Below are positions 55,440 through 64,000 of a stretch of DNA of 64,000 nucleotides, in pieces. Both the position numbers and the translations under genes were made by a program. This stretch comes from Heterocephalus glaber. Lineage: Eukaryota > Chordata > Mammalia > Rodentia > Bathyergidae. Positions within the stretch are counted from its first letter, which is position 1. Each line of letters starts with the position of its first letter. Where the stretch lies: NCBI RefSeq assembly GCF_000247695.1, contig NW_004624781.1:6780992-6844991 (forward strand), in the 5' to 3' direction. Under the pieces are notes generated by a model, which did no database searches, was not told the origin of the DNA, and saw only the letters and a program-made list of their open reading frames with translations.

Positions 55440-56450
55440 GCCATCCTGGTGCTTTTTAGGCTAGGAATGCTTCTCTGAGGAAGAGACATTTGATCGAAGA
55501 CCTAAATAAATTAGAGAATGGGCACAGGAAACAATGTAAAGGTCACAGTGTCAGTGTGTGTGTCAGTGTGTGTTTCAGTATGTTTGCACCAAGACAGGTG
55601 GTGAGGTTGCAAGATTTGATCAAACAGCAGAGATCCGATTATATAGGACTCTACGGTCTACTGTAAGGGAGATGCAGTTTTGTTCCTATCTGATAGGAAG
55701 CCCTTTGATAGGGACATGATCTGATTTACATCTTAATAGGCTCCCTCTGGCTGTAAAATATTGAGGGACAAGACTAGAAGCTGAGAAATTGGTTTGGAGG
55801 CTATAGCAGTAGTCCGAGTAAAGGACTGGGGATTTAGCTCAGTGTCACGGTGTCTGCCTTGAAAGCTCAAGGTCCTGAGTTCGATCCCCAGTACCGGAAA
55901 AAACCAAAGAAGTAAACTCTGAGCAGTAGTCCGAGTGAAAAATGGTGATTCTTTGATCAAGAAAGTGATCAGATTCAAGGTGGATTTTGAATGTAGAGTT
56001 AATAGGATCTGTAGGATAGGAGATGATGTATGAGACAAAAATAAAACTAAATTGGCTCCTGAATTTTGAGACTGAGTAAATGATCAGGCCATTTCCTAAG
56101 GTGGGAAATACTGAGAGGAAGAGCAAGTGTGAGGAGGACCAGACTTGTATTATGGTCATCGAAAATATGAGGTTAAACATAGACGTCCAGGTGGCAGAGT
56201 AGGCAGTTAGATATGAGTCTAGGCTTGGTGGCAATGGTGATGGGGTTTTGTAGCTGGGACTAGAAATTTGAGATTCCTCAGTGAGTGGCTATTATTTAAA
56301 ACCACGCAACTGGATGTGTATCATTTAGAGAAAGTAGAGAGAAGAGTCATTTTAATGACCTGGAAAAGAGAAAAAGTTCTACAAAGGAGACAGAGGAGTG
56401 GCCAGAGATTTGATAGGGAAGAACCAGGAGAACAAGGTACCTCATAATCA
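55440..56450 (-). mobile_element. L2 LINE ORF2 C-terminal region (antisense)
   Basis: The minus-strand frame at 55845-56234 contains ATWTSMFNLIFSM and PINSTFKIHLESDHF, which match the TWMSNRHLKLNMSKTE and VGSTFKIYPESDHF regions of L2 ORF2 as I remember them. Frames are broken. An ID interrupts the repeat at 55822. Confidence 0.75.
55822..55905 (+). mobile_element. ID SINE nested in L2
   Basis: Sense body ending cccagtacc. The long target duplication agcagtagtccgagt(a/g)aa was copied from the L2 sequence. Confidence 0.95.
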
Positions 56451-56569
56451 AGGAAATGATCAAGAGGGAGTCATCAGTGGTACCAAAATCTGATGAGAAG
56501 TTGAATAAAATGAAGGCTAGGAATCAACCATCAGACTTGAGATCATCACAGATATTGTTAAGGCATTTC

Positions 56570-56742
56570 CCCCCAGTACTGGGGATTGAACCCAGAGCCT
56601 TCACACTTACCGACATCCCCAGCCCATTATTTTGAGACAGGGTCTTCGTAAGTCACTGAGTTGCCCAGGTGGGGCTTGTGATCCTCCTGTATCAGTCTCA
56701 CAGAGTGCTGGGATTACAGGTGTGCATCACCATGGCTGGCTG
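56570..56742 (-). mobile_element. B1-ID dimeric SINE (antisense)
   Basis: An ID half ('agtactggggattgaaccca'), a short linker and a B1 half ('gagtgctgggattacaggtg'). Confidence 0.85.
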
Positions 56743-57307
<565 letters not shown>

Positions 57308-57311
57308 TGAG

Positions 57312-57393
57312 GCCAGGGATTTAGCTCAGTGGTTCCAGTGCCTGCCTCACAAGCGCAAGGTCCCGAATTTGATCCCTGGTACCAAAAAAAAAA
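57312..57393 (+). mobile_element. ID SINE
   Basis: Sense body with A10 tail only about 50 bp downstream of the donor of the 57194 exon. Confidence 0.95.
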
Positions 57394-57584
57394 GGATTCA
57401 GTAAAGTTAAAGAAACAAACCTGACTATAATATATTAGTATCATCCAACCCAGCTCCTCTGATTATCAATTTTGTCTTCATCCATATATTTTTGGATCCT
57501 GCATGGATGATTAATTTGAAAAAAAAAGGGTAGGTTTTTAAAAAGCCTTTATTTTGTTTTATTTATTTACTTATTTATTTATTA

Positions 57585-57632
57585 TTTGCTTTTTTGAGAC
57601 AAGCTATTGCTATATACCTCAGGCCAGCCTTA
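57585..57632 (-). mobile_element. B1 SINE fragment (antisense)
   Basis: Only 'ttttttgagacaagctattg' and 'cctcaggccagcctta' remain, preceded by a (TTTA)n tail. Confidence 0.65.
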
Positions 57633-57710
57633 GTTTTAAATAACTGATAAGTAGATGCCATTTCTCTTTAACTTTTTGAATCAGCAGAAAGCATAGAAAA
57701 AAAGATACTG

Positions 57711-57794
57711 GGCTGGGGATTTAGCCCAGCAGCACAGCCCCTGCCTGGTAAACACAAGTACCTAAGTTCGATCCCCAGGACCAAAAAAAAAAAA
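57711..57794 (+). mobile_element. ID SINE
   Basis: Sense body with the altered arm 'ccagcagcacagccc' and an A14 tail. Confidence 0.94.
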
Positions 57795-58037
57795 AAGAAA
57801 TAAAGATATTTTTTCTGTTAATTAATGTTTCTTTAATATTAACGTTCAATTTAGTCAAATTTATAGTTCATATATAATTATTTTCTATAATGTTGAAAAA
57901 TGTTTTAAACTCATTTGCAGTTTTATGATGCATAATCAAAATATTCAATTTCTCGATAACCTCAAAATATCAAACATTGATTTTACTTCTAAGACAGCCA
58001 ATTCAGTCTTTTAAAAAATGTTTTTTTAAAAAAATTT

Positions 58038-58121
58038 GGGGCCAGGGATAGCTCAGTGGTTCTGCTGCCTGCCTCGAAAGCGCAAGGTCCTGAGTTCCAT
58101 TCCCGGTACCCCCCCCCCCAA
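58038..58121 (+). mobile_element. ID SINE with poly-C tail
   Basis: The ID body is complete except for two bases lost just before the A box (gggatagctcag). After ggta the element continues with 11 C instead of the usual A run, then aaatt. Confidence 0.93.
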
Positions 58122-58313
58122 ATTAATGTCCTAGACTCTTAACTTTCTCTTCTTCCTTTAGTTTTCTAGTACTCATAATTCACCACTATTTGTGTACTTA
58201 CTTTACAACTTTACTTGTTACCTCATGACCTGAGAGGAGTGCACAGTTAACTAGATCTTCATGGGGACCACTGACTGGCTCAGGTATAATTAGAGAATTT
58301 TAATACTGCCTTG

Positions 58314-58490
58314 AGCTAAGCATGGTGATGCACACCTATATTCCTGTATATCTAAGAGGCTGAGGCAGGAGGATTACAAATTTGAGGCCAAACTGCAATT
58401 TAGTGATACCTATCTCAAAATAAAAAACAAAAAGTACTGGAAATGTACCTCATTGGTACAACACTCCTGGGTTTAATGCTCAGTGTCTCA
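58314..58490 (+). mobile_element. B1-ID dimeric SINE
   Basis: A B1 half ('aggctgaggcaggaggatta'), an A-rich linker and a strongly decayed ID half. Confidence 0.8.
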
Positions 58491-58608
58491 CACATACCCT
58501 AAAATAAAACTTCCCTTGGACCTTCATTTATCTAGTTGATCTCAGATGAGAAAACCAGAGACTTAACTTTTTCAAAATCAGAGAGATAGTAGTAGTAGAA
58601 CTATTCTT

Positions 58609-58747
58609 TTTTATTCTTGTTGGGTTTTTTGTTGTTATTGTTTTGCTTTGTTTTGTTTTTTGGTTTTTTTTTGGTACCGGGGATTGAACTCGGGATCTTG
58701 TGCTTGCGTGGCAGGTGCTGGAACCACTGAGCTAAATCCCCAGCCCT
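58609..58747 (-). mobile_element. ID SINE (antisense), first of a tandem pair
   Basis: A long T/G-rich tail (58609-58672), then ggtaccgggg and the body. It shares one pair of target duplications with the ID that follows. Confidence 0.95.
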
Positions 58748-58851
58748 TTTCTTATTGTTTTTGTTTTGTTTTGTTTTTAGAACCGGGAATCAAACTCAGG
58801 ACATTAGGCCTGCAAGGCAGGAGTGGTGCCACTGAGCTAAATCCGCGGCCC
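58748..58851 (-). mobile_element. ID SINE (antisense), second of a tandem pair
   Basis: T/G linker, then 'aaccgggaatcaaactcagg' and the body. The target duplication agaactattctt lies at 58597 (before the first ID) and 58852 (after this one). Confidence 0.94.
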
Positions 58852-59041
58852 AGAACTATTCTTAGTCCCAATTTATTGTTTAGTTTTTGTGGTTTGGTCT
58901 GGTAATGGTTTCCACTTACCCTTAAGGCCTTCAAAGTCAGAGAACCTATTTTTTGTTTCTAGTCCCACAGAATTCAGTTTAAGGCTCTGCTTCTAGGATG
59001 TGTTTAATAGAAGATATCTGGATCAATTTCTCTTTTTCTTT

Positions 59042-59157
59042 TCTTTTCTTTTCTTATGTAGTTCAGGCTGGGCTTGAACTCACTGTGTAGCTCAGCAATC
59101 TTCCTGCCTCAGCTCCCCAGTGCTGGGATTTCAGGCTTCCACCACCATGCCTAGCTG
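59042..59157 (-). mobile_element. B1 SINE (antisense), 5'-shortened
   Basis: (TTTTC)n tail, 'atgtagttcaggctgggc', 'tcccagtgctggg'-type core and 'accaccatgcctagctgg'. Confidence 0.85.
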
Positions 59158-59449
59158 GAGTATTTTCAAGACTCATTTACCTAACATGAAATAATAGGTC
59201 CCTTAAATCTCTATCTTCATATAATCTGGGGTTATTTAGAAGCTGAGTTTGTGTTGATACTGTTGTGATGGCATTTTAAATATGTGACTCTGCTAGCTTT
59301 ATGAATGATTTTCTGGTTTTTACTCTAGAACTTACATATATACAGTATGTATTTTACTGTATAAAGCCCCTTGAGGGAAAAGTTACTGAGAGCCGGTGAA
59401 GGTAGATATATACAAATAACCATATTGAAATTTTTTTTAAGTATATATA

Positions 59450-59510
59450 TATTTTTTGGTACCAGGGATCAAGTTTGGGACCTTGCACTTGCGAGGCTAG
59501 TGTGACCATA
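59450..59510 (-). mobile_element. ID SINE fragment (antisense)
   Basis: It has ggtaccagggatcaagtttg and 'cttgcacttgcgaggc', but the A-box part is missing. Confidence 0.85.
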
Positions 59511-59550
59511 AACTGAATTTTTAGGGGAATGTGGTATGTTTTTGGGGTTT

Positions 59551-59629
59551 TTTTTGGAACCGGGGATCGAACTTTGGTCCTTGTGCTTGCGCAGTAGGCA
59601 GCAAAACCACTGAGCTAAATCCCTGGCCC
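59551..59629 (-). mobile_element. ID SINE (antisense)
   Basis: A T8 tail, ggaaccgggg and 'gcgcagtaggcagc' arm. Flanks share tatgttttt. Confidence 0.94.
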
Positions 59630-60387
59630 TGTGTGTATGTTTTTAGAAAATGCTTTGTCTTGTTAGCATTAACCTAGCTTTTAGGTGAAACTTGATAAAT
59701 ATTAAGTGGTTAAATTAATACTAATCGTTATAATGTTTGAAGATTAAAATGTATATGAATTCCACGAAAGAATTCAAAGTTCTAGATTCACAGGCTAAAT
59801 ATAAAGAATGTGAGAAGTCTTCATTTATGCATGATTTTTTATACAAACATTGCATTGTCGAGAAACCCATGTCGATGTATATTGTGTGGGAACACATCTA
59901 GTCATTTTGGTTTTATTCATATTGCAAATGAACACAGAATTGTGATGAGCCATCTGTATATAGGATGTACACAAGTAATAAAGCAGGTTAGATCAAAGCC
60001 CTGTAAGTGTGCAAGGTTCTCAATTATAAGTCATAGAACCAAAATCTTTGGAACATTTCTCATGTACTACAAACTCATACAGGATAATTGAAAATTGATG
60101 TCAATTATTTCTGTGTAGAATTCTGCAGAAAACATACAACCAAAGGAGGTCTCCTAAAGGATAAATCTACTGTGTTCATCTGTAACTCATTCTTAAAGTA
60201 GGTCTCGAGTACATATTTGAAAGTTCACTTTTAAGAATAAATGTGCTGACATAAGAATTCAGAGTTCTTTGATGAGCACATTTACAGTGTTTTTCCTTTC
60301 CAAATTTGTGAAATAGTAAAGCATTTTATTTTTTATTATGATCAGCTAAATTCGAGAGGTGATCAACCTAATATCATTGTTTTATAG
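59630..60387 (+). other. Intron, unassigned, ends in acceptor
   Basis: The 59740-60290 section has higher complexity than its surroundings and a 93-codon frame rich in Cys and His. The Cys/His spacing does not fit a C2H2 zinc finger, so no domain is called. The acceptor (gttttatag) precedes 60388. Confidence 0.45.
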
Positions 60388-60557
60388 GTCTAATTTGTAG
60401 ATACCCTCAAGAAGATTATGAATCGTTCTCACTACCAGAATCTGTTCCCTTATTTTGTTTACCAATGGGTGCAACTATTGAATGTTGGCCATCAAATAGC
60501 AAATACCCGCTGCCTGTATTTTCTACATTTGTGTTAACTGGAGCCTCAGCAGAAAAG
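60388..60557 (+). CDS. DENND4A: DENND4A, fourth coding exon (residues 211-267)
   Basis: It encodes [20 protein letters not shown] followed by [20 protein letters not shown] and [14 protein letters not shown]: the early part of the upstream DENN (uDENN) domain, whose core is typically a longin-like fold in Rab GEFs. The exon starts by completing a Gly codon and ends in phase 0 after AAG. Its donor, gtacta, is the weakest of the set. Confidence 0.96.
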
Positions 60558-61159
60558 GTACTATGTATTTCAACAAATTGTATCTGCATACTTCTTGTAT
60601 ATTTTAAGTATATTTTAACTTATGTGTAATACAAGAAACAGTAGAAAAAAATAACTGGTTAAATTGAATCCTTTATACATACTTCCATTTGGTTTAAATA
60701 GCTATATCTAGAGAGATAGGAGGAGAGAATTTTCATTCTGACCCATCCTCCTAAATACTTTTTTTGTGAATACCATGAAAGATTATTTTCATCATCAAAT
60801 GATAATTCACTAGTTTATTTACTGTGATTAAAAAGAAGCTTTGAAATTAATACAAAAGATATTATTAAATATAACATGATTTAGAATCATAGACTTTTTT
60901 TGGTAGTGGTGCTACAGATTGAACTCATAGCCTTCTTAGAAGGGACCTTGGACATCCTCATTTTATTTAAAAAAATTTTTTTTTCATCCTCATTTTATAC
61001 ATTGAAGTCCAGTGAAATTCAGTAACTTGCCCAAAGATTGGAATTTGTATTGCCTTATCTAAAATTCTGTCCCTCTTTCTACTAAATAATTTTCAACCAT
61101 TTTCTTACAGAGAACATTGGTACAGTTGGTTTTACTCTTTTTTAAAAAAAATCCACTTT
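60558..61159 (+). other. Intron, mostly unassigned
   Basis: An ID fragment may be present at 60896-60945 ('acagattgaactcatagcc'), and a weak MIR/L2 antisense phrase at 60985-61060. Confidence 0.4.
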
Positions 61160-61252
61160 AATGGGTGAGGATATAACTCAGTGGTAGGGTGCTTGTCTAC
61201 CATATGTGAGGCCCTGGCTATGATCCCCAGGACCATATACACACACAAAAAG
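61160..61252 (+). mobile_element. Old ID SINE
   Basis: 'atgggtgaggatataactca' and 'tatgatccccaggacc' with an ACAC-rich tail. An L2 3'-end-like phrase (gcctggcccatagtaaac) follows at about 61375. Confidence 0.78.
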
Positions 61253-61471
61253 AAATTTAATTAAAACACCTTTTATTCAGCAGTGTGGATAAATACTACT
61301 GTATAGTTCTTAAATGCATCAAAAAAGCAAGGGTGATATCTGTTCATCACTGTGTTTCTAGACCTTGGAACCTTGCCTGGCCCATAGTAAACATCCATTA
61401 AATAGTTAACTGATTGTGATTTGAGTAAATGATACAAAGTATATTTATTAACTATATTACTTATTTTACAG

Positions 61472-61710
61472 GTCTATGGTGCTGCTATTCAGTTTTATGA
61501 ACCATATCTTGAGGAGAATCTCACAGAAAAACAGAGACTTCTTTTAGGCTTATCTTTGGCAGATTGGAAGTCTGATAGTTCCAAAACAATTCACACTAAC
61601 AAATGCATCTGTCTTCTTTCTCACTGGCCTTTTTTTGATGCATTCAGGAAGTTTCTGACTTTTCTGTATCGTTATTCTATCTCTGGACCTCATGTCCTTC
61701 CAATTGAGAA
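61472..61710 (+). CDS. DENND4A: DENND4A, fifth coding exon (residues 268-347, partial)
   Basis: It continues the uDENN domain: [12 protein letters not shown], then [20 protein letters not shown] and [17 protein letters not shown]. The [11 protein letters not shown] block is a conserved uDENN motif of the DENND4 group. The exon ends two bases into a codon before gtaagt. The next exon, expected to begin the link to the central DENN domain, is not found before the window ends. Confidence 0.95.
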
Positions 61711-62044
61711 GTAAGTAAGAAGTTTCTTGGTTTAAAATTTGGCAAACCTTTCATTATGTGGTATATTTGTACTAATAATTGAGTAAATTTCATATGGAAA
61801 TTGGATTTCTTATTTGAAAAAAGTTTGATTATTTCTTTTAATGTATTCATTCAAGTAATATGTTACTGTTTTACTTTTAAAGTCTTGTTATTTTAAATAA
61901 TTTTATTTGTAATAATAAACTAAACATTTTGACTTAAATTGAAATGAATTATTTTGAATAAACATTTTGAGGCTTTTAAAATATTCTTACGAAGTTTAGA
62001 GACCCTAATCTGGAGAAATATTGGAACATTACCTACCCCCTCCT
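61711..62044 (+). other. Intron, unassigned
   Basis: AT-rich; nothing recognised. Confidence 0.45.
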
Positions 62045-62230
62045 CCCCTGCTAATACTGGGGATTTAACCCAGGTCCTTTGTACAAGGCCCCAGACATGC
62101 CCCCCCCCCTTATTTTTTGAGACAAGGTCTGAGTTCCATAGCTGTGCACACAGGATTCAAACTTGCGATACTCCTGCCTCAGCCTCCCAGAGTGCTGGGA
62201 TTGTAGGCATGAACCATCATTCCTAGCTGA
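62045..62230 (-). mobile_element. B1-ID dimeric SINE (antisense) with poly-C linker
   Basis: An ID half ('aatactggggatttaaccca'), a C11 run at about 62100, then a B1 half ('agagtgctgggattgtaggc'). Confidence 0.83.
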
Positions 62231-62989
62231 AATGTAACTAAATTTATAATTCTTAGGTATAATTTGTATTTATTATGGACATTTAAAAATAAAGTTGACA
62301 TGCACCAAAATAAACCTCTCCTCCTTTAAAACAAAACAAAAATTAATGTTTCATGCAGTAAGACCTGCTGCAAATGAGATAGAAATATCTCTGTTGTCTG
62401 TCATTGTCTTAAGAGGTCCTTGGCTTACACTTTGAGTTCTGTTATTTTATACCATCTATCACTTAAGCTCTTTTGTGTCCTGTTGCAGAATTTTCTGACT
62501 TTGGTGACAATTGTGAAGTAAGAATTATCATAAGTCCATCAGTGTACAATATTACTTTTAATTTTCCTAACTCTTTTCAACTATCATCTCAGTATTCTAA
62601 ACTAGCACTTCTAGTTAGATCAAACTTTTTTATCTCAGGGCGCCTTTATAATCTTAAAAAAATGACTCAAAAGAGTTTTTCTTTATGTGTTATATCAGTA
62701 TTTACTATAATGGGAACTAAAACTTAGAACTTTAAAATTATTTACTGTATAATTCATTTTAAAAATGAACTCATTACATGCAGTGCCAATATAAATATCT
62801 TTTTTGGAAAATAACTTTTCAAAACAAGTGAGAAGAATAGCATTTTTGACATTTTTGCAAGTCTCTAATGCCTAATTTAATAGGTCACAGCTGAGTTCTC
62901 ATTTCTGGTTCTGCAATCAGTTACAGTAGTTGTGTTGATTGAGTGTACAAAGAAAACCTGACTTCACACAGATGTAGGTGGAAGAGGGA
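62231..62989 (+). other. Intron, unassigned
   Basis: The open frame at 62473-62727 has no recognised domain and its start is not followed by splice signals that continue the DENND4A frame. Confidence 0.45.
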
Positions 62990-63660
62990 GACATTTTAAT
63001 TGTAGATAATTTTTGACACTACAGTAAAGCTTGACAGGTGGTAATTTCCTACAGGTTATTTGCAATGTAGAATCTGAAATTTTGTTAATAAGCTTTCTTT
63101 CTGTGTTACATTAAAATCTGTTGGTCTGTTTAACTTTTTTCGTGGAACTTTTACTCATGCATGATTTTGTGGCATTATTCATTGGTTATTTGGAAAATAC
63201 TTGTTAACTGAGTTAAGTACTTCCAAATGTAGACACACATCGTCATCAGTGTAAAGCAGTCACATTTGTTAATATCACCACCTATCTCAGTAAGGTTTTT
63301 GAGTATTGGTGCATTACTAGGTTCATGATGACAAAATTCTTCTTTTTCATTTGGAAGTTTGAGCCAGTTATTAACAATAAGTGCTGCAAGTTATTTACTA
63401 TGAAGCACCAGGCTCACTTTGTTCATTTTCAAAAACATGGAAAATAGCTTCTGAACACCCAACACTGTATAATCTTAATTTGTCAGTCGTCTTTGAAACA
63501 AAAATGCCATTCTGTGGGAGGAAAATACCAGCTAATTCACTCACAACTCAGTTGGTTAAGTGCTTTTCCACAATCAAGACAACCATCATATTAATACTAA
63601 TGGAAGTGCTTTATGCATACTTCCCTTTCTATCACACAGAGTATTTTTTTAAATGTATAC
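62990..63660 (-). pseudogene. Degraded hAT transposase-like sequence
   Basis: The minus strand follows, base by base for several hundred bp, a transposase-derived repeat of the hAT superfamily (Charlie/ZBED-like) that I know from other mammals. Landmarks on the minus strand are 'gagataggtggtgatattaac', 'tacatttggaagtacttaac', 'aaatcatgcatgagtaaaag' and 'accaacagattttaatgtaa'. Many stops and shifts break the frame. The C-terminal dimerisation region that should follow at lower coordinates is not visible. Confidence 0.6.
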
Positions 63661-63870
63661 TACAGAATAAAGAATAAGATTATATTGACTGCTTCAAAGA
63701 CATTCTTAAGTGAAACTGACATTTCTTTTATTGTGTGTAGTAAGTAGTAAAGAATACAACAACTTTTGGAGGTCCCAGCAGTTTTATCCACAATGCTTCT
63801 GCGCCATCCACGCAATTGTCAACACAATGAAAAAGGCAAATGGTGTCTTATTATCATCATGAAAATAGTT

Positions 63871-64000
63871 GGGTTTTTTTCCCCATTAAGTTTATTGGTA
63901 CATTTTTGGTATAAAATACAGTTACATTCATCATTGGGATCTTGTACCTTTACATGAGTATCTTGGTTCTTATTTTTTTCCCCTTCCCTTGTCCTCCCTT
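63871..64000 (-). mobile_element. L1 3' end (antisense), runs off the window
   Basis: The reverse complement reads 'aataagaaccaagatactc', 'caatgatgaatgtaactg' and 'aatgtaccaataaactta', closely matching the 3' UTR of the L1 at 13330-13441. Confidence 0.75.

Noticed and set aside
55845..56234. 129-codon minus-strand frame
   Set aside because: It is an L2 ORF2 remnant joined to an inserted ID.
59810..60091. Cys/His-rich 93-codon frame resembling a zinc-finger remnant
   Set aside because: The spacing between the Cys and His residues does not fit the C2H2 pattern, there is no linker motif and no second finger.
62473..62727. Possible next DENND4A exon
   Set aside because: The sequence does not encode the residues expected after the 61472 exon and has no acceptor in the needed phase.

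Overview
The window looks like mammalian, specifically rodent, genomic DNA. It is AT-rich and packed with interspersed repeats. The commonest repeat is a young tRNA-derived ID-type SINE. There are also B1 (7SL-derived) SINEs, several carrying an internal 29-bp duplication, and older B1-ID dimers. Ancient MIR, L2, L1M, mariner and Tigger fragments form the background. The exact species cannot be read from the sequence. ID abundance plus B1 with the 29-bp duplication suggests a rodent outside the true squirrels; a beaver-like or other castorimorph rodent is my guess, not a demonstration.

One protein-coding gene is present, on the + strand: the 5' part of DENND4A (DENN domain-containing protein 4A, also called c-MYC promoter-binding protein). 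Its CpG-island promoter lies at about 8.7-9.8 kb. A non-coding first exon ends at a consensus donor at 9326/9327. A roughly 32-kb first intron follows. The ATG is in the exon that starts at 41448. Five coding exon segments (41470-41780, 45142-45391, 57194-57263, 60388-60557, 61472-61710) join in one open frame of 346 codons plus two bases. They cover the MABP domain and most of the upstream DENN domain. The remaining roughly 1,500 codons lie beyond the right edge. The protein acts as a Rab guanine-nucleotide exchange factor (family knowledge).

Layout: 1-8.7 kb is 5' flanking DNA with old repeats, a putative solo LTR and no recognisable gene. 8.7-9.8 kb is the CpG island, promoter and exon 1. 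9.3-41.4 kb is intron 1, with an L1 ORF2 remnant, two related mariner elements, an inverted ID pair and an 77-bp hAT-type MITE with a perfect 8-bp target duplication. 41.4-61.7 kb holds the coding exons, separated by repeat-rich introns that include a Tigger transposon and long L2 fragments. 61.7-64 kb is the next intron, with a degraded hAT transposase-like sequence and the 3' end of an L1.

Most long open frames in the window are chance frames or lie in repeats. The most interesting points are the short hAT MITE, a cluster of three upstream AUGs within 22 nt of the main start codon (two of them start-stop elements), an upstream ORF with a strong Kozak context inside a YY1 promoter motif, and several unusual ID insertions: a tandem pair inside one target duplication, a poly-C tail, and a close inverted pair.
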